From NCBI GenBank assembly GCA_963837345.1, contig CAWIMX010000001.1, positions 744,001-808,000 of the forward strand: a stretch of DNA of 64,000 bases, given 5' to 3'. This DNA comes from CAWIMX01 sp963837345. Its GTDB lineage: Bacteria > Acidobacteriota > Vicinamibacteria > Vicinamibacterales > CAVVIG01. Numbering within the stretch: the first letter of the stretch is position 1; each line of letters begins with the position of its first letter. This document shows positions 52,601 through 60,489 of this stretch, one piece after another. Under the pieces are notes generated by a model that worked only from the letters and a program-made list of their open reading frames with translations, did not search any database and was not told the DNA's origin. A program made the position numbers and the translations under genes.

Positions 52601-55600
52601 GCCGCTGGTCAGCGTGACGTCGAGATCGACGCGCTCGGCAAACGCGGGCGTGCCGCCGACCGCGACCTCGGCCGCGCGCTGCCGGGCTGCACCGAGCAGG
52701 CTCATCGCGAGGCTGAGCGGCTCGCGGTACGCGCCACGCTCGATCGCGACCGTGCCCGACACGCGCGTGCGATCCCCCGCGATCGTCAGCGTGAGGCCCG
52801 ACTGGACCTGCGTGCGAAACCCTTGGGGCACGTTCAGGGCCACGTCGGTGGCGTTCACGACGAGCGAGCCGCCGGCGGGCCTGAAATTGCGGTGCTCGAG
52901 CGTGCCGGTGGCCGTGAACGGCCCGCCGTTGATCGTGCCCTGAGCGGCAGCGAGCTCGACGCGGTCGCCGCTCAGCACCACGTGACCCTGGACGTTCGAC
53001 ACGGCGACCTGCGGATCGGCGAGCCGCGCCTCGCCGTTGCGGATGTCGGCCGTGCCATCGGCGAGCGGCGAGGCCGGCGTCCCGGTCACGCGAAGGGCCA
53101 CGTCAGCCACGCCCGCCGTGGCGACGCCCGGCAGCGCTGCGCCAATCACGCGCAGATCGATCGAGCCGGACGCGCGCAGGTCGAGCGCGCCGGCGTCTCC
53201 CAACGCGGCCGAGCCGCTGACGTCGAAGCGGTTGCCTTCGGCCTCCCAGCTCCAGTCGCCCACCCGAACGGTGGTTCCTTCGATCTCGAGCCGGGTCGGC
53301 CGCACCTGCGACACCGGCACGCCGTCGGCGTCCACCGCGAACTCGTCCAGCACGATGGTGCCGCGGAGGCGATCGAGCGTGAAGGCGTCGGCGGAGAGAT
53401 CGACCCGCGCGTTCGCCCGGCCGGTCAACGACTCGCCGCCGTCCGGCTCGAGGAAGCGAGCGAACGTTCGCTCCGTCACGTCGTCGATCCGGCCGCTGAA
53501 CGTCGCGACCGGCGCGCCGGCGGGCCCCGCGGGCGCCAGCCGATTGCTGATCATGCTGAGGGGCATTTCGAGGCGTCCCCCCACCCGGGCGCCCTCCCAC
53601 GTGGCCGCAATCGATCCGACGTCGATGAGACCGTCGGCCACCGTCGCGTCGAGCGACACGCCCGTTGCTTCCGGATAGGTCGCCCAGGCCGCGCGTCCGT
53701 CGCGCACCTGGACGCGGCCGCGGACCACCGCGCGCTCGAGCGATCCCGACGCCGACAGCGTTCCTCCAATGCGACCACCGATCGCGAAGTTTTCCGGGAC
53801 CTCCGCCAGCGCCAGCCACGGCCTGGCATCGTCGAGACGCCCGTCGACAGTGAGCGCGATCGCCCCGGAGGAAGCCTCGGGGCCGAGCGACCCCGCCACG
53901 CGGATCGTCGTGTCGCCCGACGCCACCGTCAGGTCGTCCACCGCGACACGCCCGTTGCGCAGCCGGACAATCGCGGGCTGCTCGAGGCGCACCGTGGCCG
54001 GCCCGAGCGCGACGCTCCCCTGGCGCAGTTCGGCTTCGAACGCCGTGTCGTCGAGCGCGTCGGTGGTGCCGCTCGCGGTGATCCGGGCCGAGAGCGATCC
54101 CGTGAGCTGGTCGACCACGGGCGGCCAGTCGCCCTTCACGCGCGAGAGGAGGCGCGGCAGGTCGGCGTCGGTGGCCGTGGCGGTGAGCTCGAACGCATGC
54201 GGTTCGTCCAGTGCCATCGACGCGTCGATGATCGTGGCCAGGTCGGGGGCCTGCGCGAGGGCCCGCGCGCGGCCATCCGCCACCGTGAGGTCGACGGCGA
54301 CCGGGGCGAACGGCGTGCCCTCCCAATCGAGGCGAGAGAAGGTGAGGCGGCCTGTCGCGACGGGCCGATCGAGAGTGCCCCGGCCGGCGATCTCGCCGCT
54401 CATCAGGGCCGCCACCGGCCACACGCGATCGTTCAGCGTGATCGGCTGAACGTCGAGCTGGTCGACGTGGATCGACACGTCGTAGGCGCCCGTCTCAGGC
54501 GTGAACGCCAGGGCGGCGGCGAGGCGGCCGCCCGCCTGCTGCCGCCAGACGATGTCGGTGGCGCGCAGCCGTCCGTCCGCATACGACAGGCGCGAGTCGA
54601 TGCGGCCGACCGGCTGTCCGGCAAGCGGCGGCACGACCAGGCCCAGTGTGCCGCGCACGGTCTGACGCGCCAGGTCGACGGCGAACGTCGACGAGGCCGA
54701 AAGCGGCGCGATGCCGGCCCACTCCACGCCGGAGAGGTCGGCGTCGCCGGCAATCGTCGGCGACCTGAGCGTCCCGCCGAGGGTGAGCCGGACGCTCAAC
54801 CGGCCCTCGGACGGCGTCGACCAGGCGGGCACGTCGACCCCCAGGCGCGCGAGCATCGAGAGCGCACGAGGCACGTCGGCCGTGTTCAGCGCCACCGCCC
54901 CCTCGACGCTCGAGCCGAGCGGATCGTCCGCGTCGACGCGCCCGTGGGCGTCGCCCGAGGCACCGACGACGTCGGCAAGCTCGTGCTCGTGCTGCAGCCG
55001 CCACTCGCCGCCGGCCACGGTCAACGTCAGACGGCCGGCCGCGGCAATCGCGTCGTCGGACGGTTGACCGGCTTGCGACCGGTTCTCGAGCGTGAGGCGA
55101 AGGCCGCGCAGGCCTTCCGCGACGGCCCAATCCACATCGGCGTGTCCGCTCACCCGCGCCGCCACGGTCACAGGCGCCCTGGACGCGGTCAGCCGCGCGG
55201 TGCCCACGTCGGTCCAGTCGAGCCGGGCGTCGACGACGACGGGATCCGAAGTGATTCGACCGCCGGCGGAAATGCGGCCGCCTTGGAACGCGCCCTCCAG
55301 GCGGATCTGATCCAGGACGGTCGCTGCGCCGTCAGTGCGGACGGTCGCCGCCAGCGTCGCGTCGCGAATCTCGAGGTCCCCGGCCGCGATCGACGCGGAC
55401 CGTGCCGCGACTGGTCCCGAGAGCGTCCCGGCCTCGCCGGCGAGCTGCAGCTCCACGCCGGACGCCTCGGCCCGCCAACCGGCGGCGTCGTCGCGATAGG
55501 ACGCGCGTGCGTCGTGGATCTCGACCAGGCCGATGTCGGGCAAGGCGGCGCCGCCGGCGCCGTTCGGCTCGCCCATCGCGGGCAGGTTCAGCGAGCCGTC

Positions 55601-55945
55601 GGATCTTCGCGTGATGGTGAGGCTCGGGCGGGTCACGTCGAGGCGATCGATCCGCAGGGGGCCGACGAGCGTGCGGAGCGGCACGTGAACGACCGCGGCC
55701 TCGGCAACGAGAAACGGCGTCTCGCGCGAATTCGCGGCCGCGATCGTCAGGCCGCGCGCGGAGCCCTCGAGCGTGAAGAGGTTGTAGGACGCCGATTCGA
55801 CGGTGACGACGACGCCGGCCTCTTGCGCCTTCGCGAGGGCCCAGGCGACCAGGCGCGCTTCCACCGGCGGCAGGTGCACCACCACCAGCGCGGCTCCGGC
55901 GAGCGCCACGACCGATCCGAACGCCACTCCCGCCCGGGCTCGCAC
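49625..55945 (-). CDS. TamB-TamA fusion: AsmA-like TamB joined to POTRA/Omp85 barrel
   Basis: One uninterrupted frame of 2106 residues from GTG. Residues 1-30 are an uncleaved-looking membrane anchor ('GVAFGSVVALAGAALVVVHL'). About 30-1345 are the long beta-helical TamB/AsmA-like region, ending in the DUF490 signature ('VERGTIDFSNPRAIVPDLDL', 'SSDPPLGQTDIVSLLVTGRL', 'LTVSKRFSTYAEVILSRNLG'). About 1365-1790 are POTRA-like modules ('ASVAFTGAPGVPDRELRDRL', 'VRFSGNDAVAAARLDALVTP', 'VASVSIAGADARPEAEVRKA', 'LQSVAVTGAPGLDPGIITRM'). About 1790-2106 are an Omp85 barrel ('RRGLFGHPGTLGLTGRAD'), with the L6 motif 'GVNTVRGYEDNALG' near 2001 and a terminal Phe ('YFSFGQIF'). In E. coli TamB (1259 aa) and TamA (577 aa) are separate and bind through the TamB C-terminus and TamA POTRAs. 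TAGAAT on this strand (55973-55978) is a possible -10. Confidence 0.88.
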   Translation of the reverse strand: MRARAGVAFGSVVALAGAALVVVHLPPVEARLVAWALAKAQEAGVVVTVESASYNLFTLEGSARGLTIAAANSRETPFLVAEAAVVHVPLRTLVGPLRIDRLDVTRPSLTITRRSDGSLNLPAMGEPNGAGGAALPDIGLVEIHDARASYRDDAAGWRAEASGVELQLAGEAGTLSGPVAARSASIAAGDLEIRDATLAATVRTDGAATVLDQIRLEGAFQGGRISAGGRITSDPVVVDARLDWTDVGTARLTASRAPVTVAARVSGHADVDWAVAEGLRGLRLTLENRSQAGQPSDDAIAAAGRLTLTVAGGEWRLQHEHELADVVGASGDAHGRVDADDPLGSSVEGAVALNTADVPRALSMLARLGVDVPAWSTPSEGRLSVRLTLGGTLRSPTIAGDADLSGVEWAGIAPLSASSTFAVDLARQTVRGTLGLVVPPLAGQPVGRIDSRLSYADGRLRATDIVWRQQAGGRLAAALAFTPETGAYDVSIHVDQLDVQPITLNDRVWPVAALMSGEIAGRGTLDRPVATGRLTFSRLDWEGTPFAPVAVDLTVADGRARALAQAPDLATIIDASMALDEPHAFELTATATDADLPRLLSRVKGDWPPVVDQLTGSLSARITASGTTDALDDTAFEAELRQGSVALGPATVRLEQPAIVRLRNGRVAVDDLTVASGDTTIRVAGSLGPEASSGAIALTVDGRLDDARPWLALAEVPENFAIGGRIGGTLSASGSLERAVVRGRVQVRDGRAAWATYPEATGVSLDATVADGLIDVGSIAATWEGARVGGRLEMPLSMISNRLAPAGPAGAPVATFSGRIDDVTERTFARFLEPDGGESLTGRANARVDLSADAFTLDRLRGTIVLDEFAVDADGVPVSQVRPTRLEIEGTTVRVGDWSWEAEGNRFDVSGSAALGDAGALDLRASGSIDLRVIGAALPGVATAGVADVALRVTGTPASPLADGTADIRNGEARLADPQVAVSNVQGHVVLSGDRVELAAAQGTINGGPFTATGTLEHRNFRPAGGSLVVNATDVALNVPQGFRTQVQSGLTLTIAGDRTRVSGTVAIERGAYREPLSLAMSLLGAARQRAAEVAVGGTPAFAERVDLDVTLTSGEDLIVDNNYGRMDVSVDLRLIGTAARPGVVGRATIREGGVLYLGGRVYQVERGTIDFSNPRAIVPDLDLVARTRIAGVDVSLSIAGTPETVKGTLSSDPPLGQTDIVSLLVTGRLADQAGGAGTAVASNQVLAYLSGEAFGFAAQAIGLDTLRLEQGSGVDTLQSDPSLIAGDTDPSTRLTVSKRFSTYAEVILSRNLGESGQFTWVASFTPRRSVELRAVSLDDTSRLYEVRHDLSFGGPAAGNSGQRAAPSEPVASVAFTGAPGVPDRELRDRLDLVEGDRFDFYRWQNDRDRLRRFYLDRRFLEARVDARRAESGDGSTVALEYEIEPGPLAALDVEGVTLSSAALARLRDIWSNAIFDEALVTDLADGVRRELAAEGYLRARVSVGRPVQTAAPQAQEAGPVEKHVRVDVEPGDRSRSREVRFSGNDAVAAARLDALVTPDAWLQPATLADGVAALYRTDGYLAARVTAGPIAFDDDRAVLPVAIVEGPRFRVASVSIAGADARPEAEVRKAFGLEASAPFSETALDRARRALEGDYAVHGFNAAAVTTDTTIDRDAGTVAVALTIDEGPRQVLQSVAVTGAPGLDPGIITRMLELEAGEPVNLDAWYGARRRLFDLGLFRSVDIEPVPLDGAAHAPGLEPVEARVTLVRQPDWRLRYGFNISDEPAPAADARRFGAGASVDLQRRGLFGHPGTLGLTGRADRDDRIGRTYLTFPTFFGRRLKSSVFAERSRQVLEQEGFLSVVTNKTTVTAEQRFTAWRSLQLAYGYQFEWNHTFFDSDPNDPFGISFDETSQQARLTTTAIVDTRADPFDARRGLFHASEVEYGAAALGSDVRFLKYVLQQFVYVPVGPMVAASGVRMGLGAGFGQDLLPSERFFAGGVNTVRGYEDNALGSADFFGDPVGGQSMIVLNQELRFPIVGWLRGVGFIDAGNVFERARDLSFTDLAVGAGGGLRLSTPVGLLRLDLGVPLPRNHRSPRLYFSFGQIF

Positions 55946-56132
55946 CGATGCCAGTGTTCAGCTCCAGTTTTCATTCTACCCAGTCGCCCGCGCGGGGTTG
56001 TCTCGCGACGGCGCTCCCGCCACGAGCCCGCGCCTCTGATTCTCTGGCGGATGTGGCGCCCTCGTGCTGCCCACGTCACGGCTGGCACTTGGACTATCGT
56101 AGGGACACGCCGCCCGCGGCACTCACGCGACC

Positions 56133-57416
56133 ATGAACCAGGCGATCCCCATTCCGCAGACGATCGGCGCCAACTTCCCGGACTTCGTGAGTCCGGAAGT
56201 CGTTTACATGACGCTGCTCTTCGCGCTGATCGTGGTCCCGCGCGTCCTGGCGCGCTGGCAGGTGCCGACGGCGGTGACCAGCCTGGCGCTCGGCGCCGTC
56301 GTCAGCCTCTCGGTGGGATGGTTCCGCACCGACGCCACGATTCAACTCCTCGCGACGCTCGGCATCTCCGCGCTCTTCCTGTTCGCCGGCCTCGAGGTCG
56401 ATTTGCGGTCGCTGGTGCACCGGCGGCGCGTGCTCACACAGCACCTCGTGCTGCTCGGCCTGATCATCACGGGGCTGGCCACGGGCCTGCACGTCCTGGG
56501 CGATCTGACGTGGCGCGTGGCCATCCTCCTCGTGTTGGCGCTGGTCACGCCGTCGGCGGGGTTCATCCTCGATTCGCTCGCGTCGCTCCCGGTGTCGGAC
56601 GACCAGCGCGAGTGGGTGCGATCGCTCACGATCGCGTCCGAGCTGGTGTCGCTCATCGTGCTGTTCGTGGTGCTGCAGTCGGCAACGCTCGCGCAGCTGC
56701 TGGTCGGCACGACGGCGCTCCTGGCGCTCGTGTTCGGCCTGCCGCTCATGTTCCGGGCGTTCGCATTCTGGATCGAGCCGTTCGCGCCCAAGTCCGACTT
56801 CGCGTTCCTTCTCATGCTCACGCTCCTCTCGGCCTTCGTCACGCGCAAGCTCGGCGCGTACTACCTCGTCGGCGCGTTCGTGGTCGGCATGGTGGCACAG
56901 CGCTTCCGCCGGCGCCTGCCGTCGATGGCCTCCGAGCACACGCTGCACGCCGTCGAAGTGTTCGCGTCGTTTTTCATCCCGTTCTACTTCTTCAGCGCCG
57001 GCCTGCATTTCGGCGCCGAGCACGTGTCGCCGGGCGCGTTCGCGATCGGACTGGGCGGGCTCGCCCTCGTCGTGCCGCTGCGCCTGGCGGTCGTGGCGAT
57101 CCATCGCCGCGTCGCGCTCGGCGAGCCGCTCCGCGAAGGGGCGCGGGTGGCGGTATCACTGATGCCGACGCTCGTCTTCACGCTCGTTATCGCTGAGCTC
57201 CTGCGCGAGCGCTTCGCCGCCGGCCCGGCGCTCTTCGGAGGGTTGGTCATCTACGCGATTGGGAATACCATGCTGCCCACGCTGGTGCTGCGAGTGCCGG
57301 CGCCGCTCTACGATCAGCCCGAGCTGCCGGAACTCGACGTCGCGGCCCCGCTCAATGTCGGAAGCCAGGTGCCGAGGCCAGCCGGGAATATGGCCGGCGA
57401 CTCGGGGGTTAGTTAG
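56133..57416 (+). CDS. cation:proton antiporter, CPA2/KefB-like
   Basis: 427 residues with about 12 spans and no C-terminal RCK domain. CPA2 features: 'LARWQVPTAVTSLALGAVVS', 'LATLGISALFLFAGLEVDLR' (span 4-5 with the conserved Glu/Asp), 'ALVTPSAGFILDSLASLPVS' and 'FASFFIPFYFFSAGLHFGAE'. The usual Asp-Asp or Asn-Asp ion pair is not obvious in 'VTPSAGFILDSL', so the coupling ion is uncertain. Divergent from the TamB-TamA gene across a 187-bp gap that holds nothing firmer than a TATCGT (56095-56100) 32 nt upstream. Confidence 0.83.
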   Translation: MNQAIPIPQTIGANFPDFVSPEVVYMTLLFALIVVPRVLARWQVPTAVTSLALGAVVSLSVGWFRTDATIQLLATLGISALFLFAGLEVDLRSLVHRRRVLTQHLVLLGLIITGLATGLHVLGDLTWRVAILLVLALVTPSAGFILDSLASLPVSDDQREWVRSLTIASELVSLIVLFVVLQSATLAQLLVGTTALLALVFGLPLMFRAFAFWIEPFAPKSDFAFLLMLTLLSAFVTRKLGAYYLVGAFVVGMVAQRFRRRLPSMASEHTLHAVEVFASFFIPFYFFSAGLHFGAEHVSPGAFAIGLGGLALVVPLRLAVVAIHRRVALGEPLREGARVAVSLMPTLVFTLVIAELLRERFAAGPALFGGLVIYAIGNTMLPTLVLRVPAPLYDQPELPELDVAAPLNVGSQVPRPAGNMAGDSGVS

Positions 57417-57460
57417 GCACGAGGGCCGCGGGTTCCCCGTTTCCACGAAGGAGAAGGACG

Positions 57461-57799
57461 ATGAAGAGCACGATTCGAACCGCTGTTGTGGCCGGCGCGG
57501 CGGCGTTGCTGCTGACCGCTCCGGCGCTCAGTGCGAAGGACGCCACCGTGACCGGCGAAGTCGGCGACGCGATGTGCGGCGTCAAGCACATGGCCGGCGA
57601 GGATGCGGCGACCTGCACCGCCGGATGTGTGGCGCACGGCTCGGACTACGCGCTCATCGTGAACGACAAGTTCTACACCCTCAAGGCCGACGATGCCGCC
57701 AAGGCCGAGCTCGCGAAGCTGGCGGGCAAGAAGGCCACCATCATGGGCGACCAGAACGGCGACACGATCCAGGTGAAATCGGTCAAGGCCGCGATGTAG
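57461..57799 (+). CDS. small exported Cys-containing protein, unknown
   Basis: 112 residues; AAGGAGAAGGA before the ATG. Signal peptide 'TAVVAGAAALLLTAPALSAK'. The core 'TVTGEVGDAMCGVKHMAGED' and 'CTAGCVAHGSDYALIVNDKF' follow a pattern (xDxMCGxKH...C..xCV..G..Y.L) that is abundant in Acidobacteriota and planctomycete-like genomes, with no known activity. Three Cys and a His could bind metal or form a disulfide. The gap of 196 bp after it contains a 7-bp hairpin (57925-57931/57935-57941) that may end its transcript. Confidence 0.78.
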   Translation: MKSTIRTAVVAGAAALLLTAPALSAKDATVTGEVGDAMCGVKHMAGEDAATCTAGCVAHGSDYALIVNDKFYTLKADDAAKAELAKLAGKKATIMGDQNGDTIQVKSVKAAM

Positions 57800-57983
57800 T
57801 CGGACGACGGCGATGCTGGCTTCCCGCGCTCGCCGTCCACTCGTCGCGCGTGCGACCCTCGTGGCGGCCGGGTGGGCCAGCATCGCCCTCGCCCCGCCGT
57901 GTCAGCCGCTCGATCGCATCCGCCCCGCCGCGACGCGGCGGCCACCGGCGCGGCCCGCCTGACCTGGTCCGCCCGACCCCGAG

Positions 57984-57989
57984 TATGCT
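57984..57989 (+). promoter_or_regulatory. -10-like TATGCT, near-leaderless promoter
   Basis: TATGCT ends 6 nt before the GTG start at 57996, with no ribosome site between. Supports that GTG as the start of the PDZ gene. Confidence 0.4.
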
Positions 57990-57995
57990 TGGCTC

Positions 57996-59276
57996 GTGCC
58001 TCGCCCCGAGAGTCCCAACAGGACGTACGCGGCCAGCCTCGCGCTGGTCGCCATCCTGATCCTGGTCGTGGGCTGGCTGATTCGCCCGCCGGACGAGGCA
58101 CTCGCGCCGGCGACCGCCCTTTCTGAAACGGAGCTGGCGCGACTGGCCCGACTGGCCGAGCGCCGCTCGCTCGACAACATGACGGCCTACTTCTCGACGG
58201 TGGCCGACGACGTGGAGTCGTCGGTCCTGCTCGTGCGATCGGCCGGCACGACCGGGCTCGTCTGGGACGATTTCACGATCGCCGCCCCCCACCGCGGCCA
58301 CCATCCGCCCGACGTCGTCATGATCGACGCCGCATCGGGCGATCACGAATCTCACACCGAGGCCTGGGTGCCCGACGTGCCCGTCACGATCGTCGGCCGG
58401 CCCGACACGGCGGTCGAACTGACGCCGGTGCGACGCCGCCTGGCGCCGCTCCGCTCCGGCGACTGGATCGTGGCGGTCTGGCGCACGCCCCGCGGTCCGG
58501 CCTTCGCGATCGGCCATCATCTGCAGACGCTCTCGACAACCTGCGGAACGGTCGTCGCGGATGAAATGTTGTCGAGCCTGCCGCTCGCCGACGCCATGAT
58601 CGGCGGCGGCCTGTTCGACGCGGCCGGCGAGATCGTCGGCGTGATCCTGCCATGCGGCGATCGACTCGCGGCGGTTGCGCCGCCGGCGGTCGACGCCATG
58701 CTGGCGTTGGCGGCCTCGCTTCCGGCGCGGCTCGCGGGGCGCGTCGGGCTGGCCGCCGGGCCGATGGACGGCTCGGAAGCGGATCATTTCGGCGGCGCCC
58801 GCGGGCTCCTCGTGCGCGAGATCTGGATGGGATCGGCGGCCGATCGCGCGGGCCTTCGTCCCGGCGATATGATTCTGTCCGTCGGCGACGCGCCGGTGGC
58901 CGCGCTCGAGGATCTGGCCCCCCTGGCGGATGCAGAACGACCCACGCTCGCGCTGGGAATCCGGCGCGGCGCCGCCGCGATGATGATCGATGTGCCCGCG
59001 TCGGGCGCATCCGCCGATGCGCCCGCCGTCGCCCCGCCGTCGGCGGGCCTGGTGTGGGATACGCCGGCGCGCGGCTTCCGGATCGACGGCGTCGTGCCGG
59101 GGAGCCCGGCGGCCGACGCCGGCATCGCGGGAGGCGATCGCCTTGTGCGCATCGACGGGGCCGCGCCCCGAACGCTGGCCCAGGTGGAACGGCTGCTCGC
59201 GGCCAAATCGAGATCGCCGACGGTGTTCGTCGAAATCGAGCGTGGCGGGCGGCGCATCGGGATGCTGCTCCGCTGA
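57996..59276 (+). CDS. membrane-anchored trypsin-like pseudoprotease with two PDZ domains
   Basis: 426 residues from GTG. One N-terminal span ('ASLALVAILILVVGWLI') anchors a periplasmic HtrA/DegS-like domain at about 50-240. The nucleophile motif normally read GNSGGPLFD is here 'DAMIGGGLFDAAGEIVGVIL', so the catalytic Ser is Gly and proteolysis is unlikely. PDZ 1 is near 'VREIWMGSAADRAGLRPGDM' and PDZ 2 near 'IDGVVPGSPAADAGIAGGDR'. It may act as a sensor or scaffold like inactive HtrA relatives. It precedes an antiporter by 10 bp, so the two are probably co-transcribed. Confidence 0.8.
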   Translation: MPRPESPNRTYAASLALVAILILVVGWLIRPPDEALAPATALSETELARLARLAERRSLDNMTAYFSTVADDVESSVLLVRSAGTTGLVWDDFTIAAPHRGHHPPDVVMIDAASGDHESHTEAWVPDVPVTIVGRPDTAVELTPVRRRLAPLRSGDWIVAVWRTPRGPAFAIGHHLQTLSTTCGTVVADEMLSSLPLADAMIGGGLFDAAGEIVGVILPCGDRLAAVAPPAVDAMLALAASLPARLAGRVGLAAGPMDGSEADHFGGARGLLVREIWMGSAADRAGLRPGDMILSVGDAPVAALEDLAPLADAERPTLALGIRRGAAAMMIDVPASGASADAPAVAPPSAGLVWDTPARGFRIDGVVPGSPAADAGIAGGDRLVRIDGAAPRTLAQVERLLAAKSRSPTVFVEIERGGRRIGMLLR

Positions 59277-59286
59277 TGGACCGGTG

Positions 59287-60489
59287 ATGGACGAGCTCAC
59301 CTCGCTCGGCCTGATTCTCCTGCTGGCGCTGCTGGCCGGGCACCTGGTCCGCGTGTTTCACATTCCAGAGGTCACCGGCTATATTCTGGCCGGCGCGGCG
59401 CTCGGGCCATCGGTGCTCGGCTGGGTGAGCCGCGAGAATCTCACCGCCATGAGCGTCATCAGCGAGGTCGCGCTGGGACTGATCCTGTTCTCCGTCGGCT
59501 CGGCGTTCGAGTTCTCGCGGTTCCGGCGGATCGGGCGCCAGGTGGTCGTCATCACGCTCATCGAATCGACGCTGACCGCCCTGCTGGTCACGATCGGCAT
59601 GCTCGTGCTCGGGCAGCCCTGGCAGACGGCCTGCCTGCTCGGCGCGATCGCGACCGCCACAGCGCCCGCGTCGACGCTGATGGTCATCCGCGAGTGCGAC
59701 AGCGCCGGGCCGCTCACCGAGAACCTGCTCGGCGTGATCGCGGTGAACAACCTGCTGTGTATCGCCGCCTTCGGCCTCGTCGCCGCCGCCATCGACCTCA
59801 CCGCGATCGAACGCGGGCAGGCGATCCTCGAACCGCTCTATCGGTCCGGCTTCTGGTTCGTGTGGGAGATCGCCGGATCTGCGGCGCTCGGATACCTGGT
59901 GGGCCTGATGCTCGCCGCGTGGTCGACCGAGGTGACCGAGGGCGGCGAGATGCTCATCCTGCTCGCCGGCTCGATTCTGCTCACCGTGGGCGTCTCGCGC
60001 GCGCTGAACCTGTCGCCGCTCGTCGCCAGCCTCGCGGTCGGGGCGACGATGGTGAACCTGTCGGCGCGGAGCCGCCGGCTCTTCGACACGCTTTCGGGCA
60101 CCGATCCGCCGTTCTACGCGATGTTCTTCGTCATCGCGGGCGCCGAGCTCGACGTGCGGCTCGTGCCCGCCATGGGGGTCCTGGGACTCGCCTACATCCT
60201 GGGACGGATGGGTGGAAAATTTGCCGGCGCGAGCTACGCGGCCCGCCGCCTCGGGCTCGAGACGCCGGTCCGGCGCTACCTCGGCTTCGCGATTCTGGCG
60301 CAGGCGGGGCTCGCCGTGGGACTCACCCTGTCGGTGAACGGCCGCTACGCCGACTTCGCGCCCGTGGTGTCGACGATTGTCCTCGCCTCGGTGGCGGTGT
60401 TCGAAATGATTGGCCCGCTGAGCACCAGGTTCGCGCTGGTGCGGGCCGGTGAAGCGGGTCGTCCGACTCTGGAGGCGCCGACTTCGTGA
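59287..60489 (+). CDS. cation:proton antiporter, CPA2 family
   Basis: 400 residues with about 12-13 spans and no RCK domain. 'VFHIPEVTGYILAGAALGPS' is the span-2 signature, 'SEVALGLILFSVGSAFEFSR' the span-4/5 region, 'GAIATATAPASTLMVIRECD' the ion-site crossover, and 'VSRALNLSPLVASLAVGATM' and 'FFVIAGAELDVRLVPAMG' follow. The crossover is more canonical than in the antiporter at 56.1 kb and similar to Na+/H+ or K+/H+ exchangers. It overlaps the next gene by 4 nt. Confidence 0.86.
   Translation: MDELTSLGLILLLALLAGHLVRVFHIPEVTGYILAGAALGPSVLGWVSRENLTAMSVISEVALGLILFSVGSAFEFSRFRRIGRQVVVITLIESTLTALLVTIGMLVLGQPWQTACLLGAIATATAPASTLMVIRECDSAGPLTENLLGVIAVNNLLCIAAFGLVAAAIDLTAIERGQAILEPLYRSGFWFVWEIAGSAALGYLVGLMLAAWSTEVTEGGEMLILLAGSILLTVGVSRALNLSPLVASLAVGATMVNLSARSRRLFDTLSGTDPPFYAMFFVIAGAELDVRLVPAMGVLGLAYILGRMGGKFAGASYAARRLGLETPVRRYLGFAILAQAGLAVGLTLSVNGRYADFAPVVSTIVLASVAVFEMIGPLSTRFALVRAGEAGRPTLEAPTS

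Noticed and set aside
49667..57196. 2509-codon plus-strand ORF, the longest frame in the window
   Set aside because: It runs antisense through the TamB-TamA gene and then out of frame through an antiporter. Its composition (Arg, Gly, His, Asp) is that of a GC-rich shadow frame and it has no recognisable domain.
57813..57962. 49-codon ORF with a leader-like N-terminus between the Cys-containing protein and the PDZ gene
   Set aside because: No ribosome site and an Arg/Pro-rich tail; the region is better explained by a hairpin and the downstream promoter.
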